Origin: Paraphysoderma sedebokerense
Taxonomy: Eukaryota; Blastocladiomycota; Physodermatomycetes; Physodermatales; Physodermataceae
Assembly (NCBI GenBank): GCA_025602915.1
Contig: JAHLJZ010000008.1
Location: forward strand, 186,001-250,000
Reading direction: 5' to 3'
DNA length: 64,000 bases
The notes under the pieces are model-generated. The model saw only the letters and a program-made list of their open reading frames with translations, ran no database searches and was not told the origin of the DNA. Shown here piece after piece: positions 10,463-20,016 of the stretch; the stretch's first letter is position 1; each line of letters opens with the position of its first letter. The position numbers were made by a program, and so were the translations under genes.

Positions 10463-11617
10463 ATGTCTGTCATTGACAACGGACTCTTCTCAACTTTCCT
10501 CGTAGATTTGGGCATTCAAGTCGGGTTCTACCTCATCTCTGCCCCTCTAAAGACCGAAAAACTGTTTGATTGTATATGTTTTTGTTCCCTTTTTTGTATT
10601 CATACCCTTTGCGCCATAAATCTTCAACTCTCGCAGCTAACTTTTTGCTCGAAATTTTCGATTCTTTCTCTGTGATATAGTCTCCGGTGCCCTCACTTAT
10701 ATGGCTTGCGTTCTCAATGCACTGTTGAACCGACCAGAAGCTCCTAATTATAACTTACACCCGCGACAGATAATAGTTTCTGTATTTACTTTGCTTTGGT
10801 GCACTCGATTGGGGTTGTTCTTGTTTTACAGAGTCCTGAGAGCTGGTCACGATAAACGCTTTGACGAAATCAAGAAAGACCCCGTAAGTGACTTTTGTCT
10901 GACATCAATTCCTGTTGTCAGTCTTTGCCCATACATTTATTGACCCAGGGCTTTTCCCCTACTTTTATTTTTTAAATACAGATTCGCCTCGGAGCTGTTT
11001 TCTTTGCTCAAGTTGTTTGGGTTTGGCTCACTGCCTTCCCAGTTTACATTGTCGCCGCCAATCCATCTGCCACACAACCTCCGCTTCAATGGTCAGACAT
11101 AATCGGCATCGTTATTTGGGCGGCAGGATATCTATGTGAAGTTGTGTCGGATGTTCAGAAAAATTCTTTCAAAAACAAATATCCTAATGATTTCATTTCA
11201 ACCGGACTATGGAAATATTCCCGTCACCCTAATTACTTCGGCGAAGTGTTGTTGTGGATTGGAATGTTTTGGATTTGTGCGGCTGGATTTGTAGAGGCAT
11301 GGCAATGGGTCGGAATTGTCAGTCCAGTTTTTGTATTCTATTTATTATACTTTGGATCCGGAGTGAAACTCTTGGAGGAGTCGTCCGATAAGAGGTCAGT
11401 ACTTTGGCCTTTGCTTCCTTCTCATTCTTGGTTCCTTTATTCAATGATGCATATACTGACGTAATTCCTGCGACAATTCAGATATGGCCATTTGGGAAAA
11501 TATCAATACTACAAGGCTCGAACTTCCATCTTCATTCCCCTACCACCTTCCTCCTCCGTCAAGCTTGCTGATTTCAAAGACATAGACAAGAACTCCGGAT
11601 CGGAACATTCTCAATGA
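10463..11617 (+). CDS. DUF1295 membrane protein (steroid 5-alpha-reductase-like)
   Basis: Four exons: 10463..10571, 10681..10883, 10982..11394, 11482..11617, giving 861 nt (286 aa). The product has about six hydrophobic spans. It carries the C-terminal signature of DUF1295/steroid reductase-like proteins: NDFISTGLWKYSRHPNYFGE, then GSGVKLLEESSDKRYG and YYKARTSIFIPLPP. The family resembles NADPH-dependent steroid/ergosterol and isoprenylcysteine-modifying enzymes of the ER, but the substrate of fungal DUF1295 proteins is generally not known, so no reaction is assigned. The final exon is tied in by the conserved KRYG codons, which bridge the last intron. Convergent with the GT61-like gene. Confidence 0.87.
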
Positions 11618-11973
11618 GACCGTTAAGGTTATCAATCGCTATTGTGGAACTTTGCCGGGTAATCGAAATCAGAGCAGATTCTGTGTAGAGATGGGTGGAT
11701 TAAATACTTAGATATACAACGGAAGACGAAATTGTATAATTAGGACATTTGCCAACTGCAACTGTATTATAGTCTCTTTAAATCAACATGCTGTATTGAT
11801 GCATTTCAATATATATTCTTATTTGGACAAAATTTTAATCCCGAAAATACAAAACTTTTAATGTGACAATATGCGAGCTGATTACAATTTGGACAATTAC
11901 CGATATATCCTTGACCGGATACCATCAACCCCTATTTTTGGCTCAATAGCCAGAAACATCCAGCCATTCCTAC
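11618..11973. terminator. convergent 3' ends of DUF1295 and GT61-like genes
   Basis: 356 bp, AT-rich, between two convergent stop codons. It contains an ATATATTC/TTTTAAT stretch near 11810-11860 that could hold poly(A) signals for both genes. Nothing else is supported. Confidence 0.4.
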
Positions 11974-13737
11974 TCAAAATTTCTTTTCTCGAACCTTATC
12001 CAACAATCCCACCGCTTCCACTACCGCATGCTCAAACTCTTCTTCATCCACATGCACGCTCCTATCTAAAGGTCCCAACGCCAATTCATCTTGTTCTCCA
12101 CAAATTTTCCATTTATCACAAGGCACCGTCAACTTGTTTACCTGACGTTTAATATAGATTCTATCAAACCATAAATCGAAACCTTGATAAGGCATCAACT
12201 GTATCATGACACTACCCGTTGGCATCCACATTCCGTGACTCAAAATATCTGCGTGTGGAGCGATGATTAAATAATGGGAAGCGAAAAGAGTGTAGTATTC
12301 TGCGAATGAAGATAAAGAGGAAACGTGAATAAAAGTGTGCGGTATATTATGTTTCTTTAAAACGGCGGTAACGATATGTGGATTTTGAATATTTTTGCGA
12401 CCTGGAAATCGAAATATAAGTGCGTGGTAGGTCCCGCGGGCTTTCATGTCGGATTGGATCAATGAGTATGTAGTCGGTGGCGAGTCAATCGTGGATGGAA
12501 TTTGAAGGAGGCGGAGCCACTTGGGTTGAGGTGTATTTGTTGATTTCGATGAAGACTTGTCTGAGTCTGTTGTTGATTTATCGGATGAAAATGAGAAAGA
12601 TGAAGAAGATGTAGCTCGACCGTAAGAGTCATGGTCGATTCTTGACTCCGAAAACCACCAGTAATACCTCCACATAAACATTTTCAACTCTTCGTATACT
12701 TGACCTGATATTTCGTTTGCGCAGAAGTTATAATCATGACAAGCATTAGCCAATCCTAAGATTCCTTCTCGATAGCAAACCAGCTTGTCTACGTATTTTT
12801 CTCTTCCCGAGTGGCCACCAGAGCCCGAACTCGGTGTGTGGAATACGAATTCTCGTTCAGAACCAAACAACATCGACTTTCTTCGTTTTACTCTATATAT
12901 TTCATTCCAATTCAGGAGATCAATTTGAGATTGAAAACTTTCTAACTGTCCAGCCCAATCAGTCGACAATAAAAACAACGATTTCGAAGTCGACGTCAGC
13001 GAAGAATGATTCAAAATCATGTTAAACAGCGGCAAAAAATTATGAGCCCAATAGAACTGAAATCCGTCCGACCAAAAAGATTTCATCATGAAAAGAGTTG
13101 ACGGGTGGTAAGTTAATTGACTGGTGTCGGTAGGTGTGAAGTTACGGACGGGTATTTTGAAGTAATGGTCAGAATCTGGGGTAGAAGCGACGACATTGAT
13201 AGGATGAGATTGTCGTAGATGTACTGGAAGAGACGGATCATCAATTTCTTCGTCTCCTTCTCCTTGTTTGTCTGTACTATTTGAATTTGATTTCTCATCA
13301 TCAACAAACTTCTCGCTAACTTGAACGTCCTTGATACCTTGTTTCGCTGGCTTCTCCGTTGACGCCCCAGAATTATCAGGAAATACTTTTCTAACTAGAA
13401 ATAATCCGGTACCATCAAAACATATATTCCGTATTTTGCAATACCTGGTACGATTAGGTATCGTAGCATCTAAATACTGCGTAATTTCAACATTCGATTC
13501 GGCTCTTTCCTTTCGGTTATCAGGAACAAAACATTCAATGGAGGATTCGTCAATCGTAGACAACACTGTTTTAAACGGTGAAAGCGATATAGACGGTGCA
13601 TTGATACGAGTGGAGGGAGTGGATAGCGAGTGACTCGAACTTGGAGCGGAACCGAAGAATAAACGGTATATTAACATGAGGAACAGGATGAAAAAGATAG
13701 TAGATCGATTTCGACGGATTGTATGTAGTAGTGCCAT
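11974..13737 (-). CDS. type II membrane glycosyltransferase, GT61-like (DUF563)
   Basis: Single exon, 587 aa. A short basic cytosolic tail (RRNRS) is followed by one signal-anchor (about residues 13-29, STIFFILFLMLIYRLFFG) and a Ser/Thr-rich stem, a Golgi type II layout. The C-terminal third has the GT61/DUF563 pattern: an Arg-containing strand ending in FPGRKNI, then NIPHTFIHV, and the block IIAPHADILSHGMWMPTGS followed by IQLMPYQGFD. Members add xylose, GlcNAc or similar sugars in the secretory pathway; donor and acceptor here are unknown. The APHGA-type motif is APHAD here, so one usual glycine is missing. The family call is by motif only. Confidence 0.72.
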   Translation of the reverse strand: MALLHTIRRNRSTIFFILFLMLIYRLFFGSAPSSSHSLSTPSTRINAPSISLSPFKTVLSTIDESSIECFVPDNRKERAESNVEITQYLDATIPNRTRYCKIRNICFDGTGLFLVRKVFPDNSGASTEKPAKQGIKDVQVSEKFVDDEKSNSNSTDKQGEGDEEIDDPSLPVHLRQSHPINVVASTPDSDHYFKIPVRNFTPTDTSQLTYHPSTLFMMKSFWSDGFQFYWAHNFLPLFNMILNHSSLTSTSKSLFLLSTDWAGQLESFQSQIDLLNWNEIYRVKRRKSMLFGSEREFVFHTPSSGSGGHSGREKYVDKLVCYREGILGLANACHDYNFCANEISGQVYEELKMFMWRYYWWFSESRIDHDSYGRATSSSSFSFSSDKSTTDSDKSSSKSTNTPQPKWLRLLQIPSTIDSPPTTYSLIQSDMKARGTYHALIFRFPGRKNIQNPHIVTAVLKKHNIPHTFIHVSSLSSFAEYYTLFASHYLIIAPHADILSHGMWMPTGSVMIQLMPYQGFDLWFDRIYIKRQVNKLTVPCDKWKICGEQDELALGPLDRSVHVDEEEFEHAVVEAVGLLDKVREKKF

Positions 13738-14544
13738 TGTTTAAATATAGCTTTTATATGATATTTTTCTATGTTTCCGAATTTTTTAATCAAGTTCTAG
13801 CTGAGACTGTCGGAAAGACAAACGAATAGGGAGGAAGGTTGAACTGACAATAGAGATCTTTTATACAAGAAGTCTTGAGAATTATAGAGCCGGAAGTATG
13901 GTATGATTAACACCAATTCTGACAGACATAAGGAAAGTGGCGGATTTGTGAGTTGTCTGAATTCAACGATGCACTGCGGTGGATATAAATGTACTGTCAC
14001 CGGCTTGCGAGCAAACGAACCAATCGACCAAATATCGATATCTCTGTATCTGAAGGGAATATAGATAGACTGTGAGGAAAGTAGGATGTCTGCCTTATGT
14101 TTTTCAAGGGAAATGATGACTGCAATACAAACAAATTGTGTGGAAATTGCAGAAATTGGCTATTGTCATAAAGCCACTTGCCGGGCTGCCACTTGCCAGC
14201 TAAGCTTCCCGTCGCTTTCCCCGCCATGCATCATCTATGAACAATACCGCACAGGAACTATCCGTCTATAATCTGTAGCATGCAGAATACACAATACAGA
14301 ATTCTAGATTATATTTTAAAGCTATCACCACGCATTAATCTATCTCATATTTTACAGTCAATAATATCAATGGAAAGAAAGGTAACAGGCCAAGTTGAGC
14401 ATTGATTTCGGTATCTCCAGCCTGATCTGACTTCTCCTCTTCAGTAAGGGTATCCAAGAACTCTAAAAACTGGTATATACAAATACAAACAAGACTGGAT
14501 AAAACCTCCTTTGAACTCGGCTGATCAAACATCAGATCATCGCA
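13738..14544. other. intergenic, upstream of GT61-like gene and downstream of DUF218 gene
   Basis: 807 bp. Near 14150-14220 a more GC-rich patch has imperfect copies of GCCACTTGCC (14176 and 14192). Short frames only; nothing recognisable. Confidence 0.4.
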
Positions 14545-15843
14545 TTAGTTTTGCTCCCATGGTACTGGTCCATCGAACCACTTGCCTCCTAGTCCACCGC
14601 CAGATATACACCAATTTAGCAGGTCTGATAATTCTCCACAACTTTTCATGTACCCGTCCACTCTGTTGCTCTTGTTTCGTTCAATTTTTTTCTTAATCAA
14701 GTCGTCAACAAAACAACCGTAGGGATCTTTAGAAAAATTATTGATGTTGATTTCTTGTTCAGGTTTTGTCGGCTCGTATGGATCTACTCCGACGGGAATC
14801 GAGTCTGGCATAGGATGTCCGATGAATGTAAACCTATTGGGTGGGAATCGAATAGCACGGAGATGAAGGTTGAGAAATCGATGATGTTTGTGAGGGTAAG
14901 AAATGAGGGAGATATTGCGAGGATAGTGGCCTGACAGCAGAACGATGGTATTAGCGACATTCTTGTACATGAATTGGATCGGAGGCATAAGAAATCATAC
15001 CAGTGAGTTCTTTGAATCTACAGATACTAAATAATAAATTTTCGTAAGAATCCCTGGCGAATTCTTCAGTGAATGTTCGATCTTGAAGGGAAGAATCCAG
15101 CCATCGAAGGACTTGAGCAATCTGGTAATAAGATTGCGCTTCGCTTCGAGCCCCTGCTGCTTCTCTTGTGTGACCTATTGAAATTACAGATATAAATTGA
15201 GAGGAATGCGGAAAAGACATATAGAAAGCGGATAAGCTTTACCTCCAGAGAACAACAATAAACTTTGTGTACTCTCCTTTGCGAGTTCCACTCCTTTTTC
15301 AATGTGTTGCAAAAATGTTCCCGGAATACTCTGATTTAACTGATAAGGCATTAAAAACCAATTCCTCTCAGATTCCAACCAACTTCTAATCTTTCTATTC
15401 TTATCTGCGTCTAACGTATTGTCTTTGGATATATCGATACCGTCAGGTAAAAGATTAAAGCCAGTGAATACTCCATGACCAGTTACTATCACCAAATCCT
15501 GTATATTACTCAACGGAGGATGCCAATTGATTTTATCCTTCTCAATCTGTATTAATTTGGGTTGAACATTTTGAAGGGGAACAGAGACGACCGGTTTCGA
15601 TTTGTAATAAGACAACCAAGCTAGGTTGACGGCGATGAGACAAACGGAAAGAAGGATAGCTGCTCTACATACTTTTGATGGTTTCCCGAAACGGTTGAAG
15701 ATGAGGCAGTGTATGAAGGAAGGTGTGGACTGGGAGGTAGTGTCGATGGGGATTCGGATAGACAAATGTTGACGGGTTTCGTTGCGGGCGATGGGGAGGT
15801 AGGAATAGGAGGACGGGAGGTTTGAATTGTTGTAGATGCTCAT
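14545..15843 (-). CDS. DUF218 (YdcF-like) membrane-anchored protein
   Basis: Three exons: 15243..15843, 15001..15174, 14545..14930, giving 1,161 nt (386 aa). A signal-anchor lies near residues 60-78 (AAILLSVCLIAVNLAWL). The luminal part has the DUF218 core: DLVIVTGHGVF, HIEKGVELAKES, LLLFSGGHTREAAG with SEAQSYY, and TEEFARDSYENLLFS. It ends with the fungal block HHRFLNLHLRAIRFP, DPYGC and LNWC. Bacterial relatives (SanA, YdcF) are envelope proteins. Eukaryotic members of this architecture are conserved in fungi but without an assigned reaction. Both introns split conserved Gly codons (SGG and TGH), which fixes the splice sites. Confidence 0.85.
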
Positions 15844-16452
15844 CTTGGCAATCTATTTGAATCACTCGAATGTAATGTCAGCTCATGTGGAGGGTTTGTG
15901 TGCGACTCTGCTGCTCTTCTGCGGCTTCCCTTTTCCTATGAATTCCTACGGAGCGCAAGGACGCGGGAGGAAGGGCCACCCAATAGCCCAACCTGGACGA
16001 CTATTGTGCTATATAGTTGATACAGGATTCAGATCTCCGTATGTCCGAAAGCGATATCTACAGCTACTACTTTGGGTTGTTTAGGCCTTTTATAATAGCT
16101 TGATCTATTCAGTGGGATCATGGAAAAGATGCGGTAATTTTGCGGAAGCTTTCGGTGGAAAGGACACTTAAATTTTCAAAGTAATGCCGATTTCAGTCGT
16201 GTGTACGTCAATTGCACTTCAAATTTCCGCTATCCGTTTAAAACCAAAAAGCTTTGTAATATAGGTCAATTATGGTCCCTCTCGGGAACCCAGTCGGTCT
16301 CGCTAATCTTGGCCCGTCATGTAATGTGTTGTCGGTTAAGAATATATTTCCACCGAGGCAGTACAAAGTAGTATCTATTATATACATTAATAAAACTTTG
16401 ACATAAAATCAAATTCATTGTGTAAAGGTATAGCTAATAAATAAGATCGACC
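15844..16452. other. intergenic between two minus-strand genes
   Basis: 609 bp holding the promoter of the DUF218 gene and the 3' UTR of the UPF0658 gene. AATAAA-like sites occur near 16388-16440 on the plus strand. No gene or RNA is supported. Confidence 0.4.
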
Positions 16453-17838
16453 CTATTCGAGCGACCATCTCTTTTCGTATGGGCTGGGATTGTAACCCAC
16501 GTTGTCCAGATGATGTTGGAATGCTTCACTAGAATCATCGCTTGCTTGTTTCCTTTGCGTAGAGCGGGATACTAGAAGTAATTGAGACAAAGATTCACAG
16601 GACGATCAGAACAGAATCCAGAATTAGGGACAAAGGGGGAGATCCAAAGATACTTACAATGAGGTTTGAGACCCTTGCCAAAATTTCTCCAACATAGCGA
16701 AGCAGCTATGAACGTTACGAACCCCAGCAGGAGACAGATACCAATAGAAAGAGAGACACTATTTCTGACGCTATCGAACCGTCGCTCAATTTGGGCTTGG
16801 TTTAACTTTACCCCGAGGTATGCTAGACAGCCAACAGTACCCAGCAAGAACAAGGCAATGAGTACTGTATTTTCATGCTTTACCGCTCTCACCGCCAAAA
16901 TGATCAGAATGATGATCATAGTTAAAGACAGAATGATGTGGACAACAACATCCATTGTGATTTGGCCTTTGTCTTGAAGAAGTAATATAATAAGAAATTG
17001 CAGCGAGAATGAGGCGTAGAAGAAGACGTCCAGTTTAAGCCTTTGATACAAATATTATTCAGGTAAGCGAATGTCATGCGTAGAGAGTCTGATAAATAGA
17101 AAATAATTCAACTTACAACATCATAAGGACAAAGTAGACCTTGTACATATCTCTCATGCCAATATCCGCACCGATACGCTTGTAAATACTCCAGCCAAAA
17201 TCTTTATGCAACTTGTATCCTTGGTACAGAAAGAGCAATGCGAAAATACCGCTGACAACCATAGTGATGATGTAAATGGCTTCTGTCGACCCAAAGTTAT
17301 CAAGAGCTCTCTTTAAAGCGACCGAGTTTGTGGAATCTCTGGCAATGGCGAATCTGGAAAAGTATGCCTTGGCCAGGGTGTGCTGCATCACGGAATAGAC
17401 GAAGAGACCAAAGTTTATGATGGCGACTGAAATTAATTCGATGCTATTTTCTTTATGAACTGCATCGACCATAATAATGAGTTGAAAAATGGCTGCAAGC
17501 TACAAAATAAACGTACGGTGAGAAATTTTGGCAGATAATTTGTAAGCCATCGCTAAAACCAAAACAGCCACCAACAATTTGCGTTCAAGTTGCGAGAAAT
17601 GCAAAGAGTCACTTACCATGAAGATGATATGATATACGGCCAAGGCAGTTCCTTGAGCAAAATCGCTTTCAGAGATGATATTTCGAAGAAAGTTCATAGA
17701 TTTTGAATGGTTGATGGCAACGACGGCTTCGAATACGATGAGCAAGATAGCCTGGAGGATGGATGTGAGGACGGCGAGCTTGGCGGGACGGGACTTGGCG
17801 ACCTGGGCCCTGAGACTGGAGATGTAGGAGCCTTTCAT
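16453..17838 (-). CDS. UPF0658 Golgi apparatus membrane protein
   Basis: Four exons: 17617..17838, 17117..17499, 16658..17040, 16453..16571, giving 1,107 nt (368 aa). About eight hydrophobic spans are visible, and the order follows the fungal UPF0658 family described in fission yeast as Golgi-localised. Landmarks are the N-terminal VFEAVVAINHSKSMNF, the central LHKDFGWSIYKRIGAD with MYKVYFVLMML, and the family's characteristic C-terminus YNPSPYEKRWSLE. Function is unknown; the topology resembles small multispan transporters or receptors. The last exon is short (119 nt) and found only through its conserved end. Confidence 0.87.
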
Positions 17839-18342
17839 GGGAGGATAGTTGTGATGCTAGCGGTATGTATCCAGCGTTGGAGTGGTATTGTAAATGGTGG
17901 AGTTGGAAGGAAGGAACGGAATTTGAAGCAAAAACGATCGGTCGGCCGGCCAGTTCCCGGTCGCAGCAGGGCCACGCGACACAATCTATTCTGCGCAATC
18001 TCATTGGCTGCTATTTTAATTCCGACGCGTCCGGGATTGTCAAAATCCAGCGAGGAAGCACAGGGAAATTGCACATTTGGATTCCTCGTTCGATCGCATT
18101 CCGTCTCCGAGCTTATATCTTGTTTATTGTGTATCATCTATGTCCCATTCATTACCCCCTATTCGCCTGCACAATTCACCGCAAGCCTCCTCATGCATTG
18201 CGTTACTATCACGAAGCCTGCAGCAGCATCCCTATCCGTTGATTAGCTATCTTGGTCAACACCTTGATCACTTTGCCCTTCAAGTCAGATTCAAGCAATA
18301 GGCTGACAAACTCCCCCTGTGAAAAAAAGTAAATAAATTTCT
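17839..18342. promoter_or_regulatory. upstream region of UPF0658 gene
   Basis: 504 bp between two minus-strand genes. It has an inverted CCAAT box (CTCATTGGCTGC near 18000) about 160 bp upstream of the UPF0658 ATG, within a relatively GC-rich stretch (17930-18060). Overlapping plus-strand frames of 100-180 codons exist here but run antisense into the gene and carry no domain. Confidence 0.4.
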
Positions 18343-19605
18343 TTAGCAAAAAGTGTCAACTTGAATTTTGGAAAAAGCCACGTCTAGATTACCAACCAGT
18401 TCAGATGGACCCGCCTTTTGGCACAAACTCTCCCATATGGGTTCCAAGTTCAAGATAATACTGTTCTTGTGCTTTCGCTTCAGTTTGGCGTCTTCAAAGA
18501 ATTCAAGTAAATGGATACATAAATCTGGCACATCATACGGGTCGAATGGCGACTCTCCTTCGGAACCTCCCTTCATTTTGATATCCTGTCCGTCCGAATC
18601 AACTAACGTCTCTTCTGAATCTCCTGTTGAATCCGGACTACTTGACCGATTTTCAGTGGGATCGTAAGAAATGATATGTTCGGCACTGCTTTGGCTGGCG
18701 GAGGATGACGAAGTAGAAGACGACGTGGTTGAGCAGACCGTCGAAGTATCGGAGGCCGACTCGTCTGTCGTATCGCTTACACCGTCGTAAAATTCACTAT
18801 ACTCATAATCAACAGGTTCTCCAACTTTTAAATCTTCATAGTCCAAGGCGCTCCCACAGTCTGCTGCCAATTCCTTGAATCTTTCTTTGAGACTCCTGTG
18901 CATCATCAGTTTCAAAAGACTGTCTACTATTGTACTGTTGAGCATAATCAACGCATATTCTGTACTAAAGTTGTACCACTTGTACCAATTTTTTGGCAAC
19001 GAACTCACTAAATTCATCGTCAACTCAAAATGGAATTCAAAATCACAAGCAAGAAAGTACCATTTCGAGAGCAACCTATCAAATATCTCCCATAGCACGG
19101 TATCCCTTGGTAATCCAAAGAACCGACAAAGCTTCACCATTGTGATAAGATCACTCGCTGTCGCCTTTCGTTCCAACCAATCAATACATTTATCAACACA
19201 AGAGTACACAAATTGAAGGAAATATGCGATGTGGTGTGTCGTGAAAGAAAATGGTATACGGATCGTCACCTGCTGAACATGTAAAGTCGGGTTCGCCTTC
19301 ACTTCGACAAGACTCGACATAAGATTTTTTGACTGCGAGGGTTCAATCGTCTTGAGGTTGAGTGGAGTGAAAATGCCTTCAAAATAGGGTAGATTCCGTA
19401 AAACAGTCTGGTGGAGATGTAATGATGTTTGTTTGCGCGAAGAACCTCTCGAGGGTGATGGTATAAAATGGCACAAAACATCTGCATAAGCTCCGTGGAT
19501 CAATAAAGAAGTCAGGGACAATTCCGACGCCTTGCTGCCCGTAGATAAGCGGTCGGGGTGATTTTTTTCCGTTTTCTTGTGGATATTACGTTGCTTGGTA
19601 TACAT
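18343..19605 (-). CDS. BTB/POZ-domain protein
   Basis: Single exon, 420 aa. After a basic N-terminus, residues ~35-150 fit a BTB fold: LLIHGAYADVLCHF, then LHLHQTVLRNLPYFEGIF, and the helix pair around FLQFVYSCVDKCIDWLE. About residues 280-345 are a Ser/Thr/Asp-rich run, probably disordered. The C-terminal ~60 residues look helical. BTB proteins dimerise and often bridge Cul3 ligases to substrates. There is no Kelch, MATH or zinc-finger partner domain, so the partner is not predictable. The upstream 150 bp hold a GC-rich inverted repeat (19695..19711). Confidence 0.75.
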   Translation of the reverse strand: MYTKQRNIHKKTEKNHPDRLSTGSKASELSLTSLLIHGAYADVLCHFIPSPSRGSSRKQTSLHLHQTVLRNLPYFEGIFTPLNLKTIEPSQSKNLMSSLVEVKANPTLHVQQVTIRIPFSFTTHHIAYFLQFVYSCVDKCIDWLERKATASDLITMVKLCRFFGLPRDTVLWEIFDRLLSKWYFLACDFEFHFELTMNLVSSLPKNWYKWYNFSTEYALIMLNSTIVDSLLKLMMHRSLKERFKELAADCGSALDYEDLKVGEPVDYEYSEFYDGVSDTTDESASDTSTVCSTTSSSTSSSSASQSSAEHIISYDPTENRSSSPDSTGDSEETLVDSDGQDIKMKGGSEGESPFDPYDVPDLCIHLLEFFEDAKLKRKHKNSIILNLEPIWESLCQKAGPSELVGNLDVAFSKIQVDTFC

Positions 19606-20016
19606 TAGGACTTTTACTGTAACTTAGCGACTTCTTCCCTAGTTATAACCGTCGGCTCAAAAATGATCAATTGACTGTGTGTATCGCGTGAAACGCGGGC
19701 AAACCGCCCGCTTTAATATTACGGCTGAAGCGTTGCCACTGGCAGATACATATTTGAACAAGCGAGCGACTTAATTGTGAGCTGTGGCAATTGTCAAATA
19801 GAAGTGAGATTTTTCTTTTTTATTTCACCTACCACTAATTGATTATATTACACGGTGGTATGAATAATGTACATCATATTTGACAACTACGTCATTTCCA
19901 GAACACACAAACGTATTTCTACAACTCAATACTCAACATGTCTAAGAATCCAACTCAAAATTAGATTATCCTAAGAATAGGCTATTGAAATCATCCAAGT
20001 TCACATTATCAACAAT
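19606..20016. other. promoter of BTB gene and 3' end of seven-span protein gene
   Basis: 411 bp. A GC-rich patch at 19685-19711 holds TCGCGTGAAACGCG directly followed by the perfect inverted repeat GCGGGC-5 nt-GCCCGC. The rest is AT-rich. Confidence 0.45.
19695..19711. repeat. 6-bp perfect inverted repeat (GCGGGC / GCCCGC, 5-nt loop)
   Basis: It lies about 90 bp upstream of the BTB start codon, next to a CGCGTG/ACGCG pair resembling cell-cycle MCB-type sites. It may be a binding site for a dimeric factor or a short hairpin; I cannot tell which. Confidence 0.4.

Noticed and set aside
14335-14532. 65-codon frame just downstream of the DUF218 stop
   Set aside because: No convincing match or start; lies in the expected 3' UTR.
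17707-18246. 179-codon plus-strand frame
   Set aside because: Antisense to exon 1 of the UPF0658 gene and its promoter; low-complexity, no recognisable domain.
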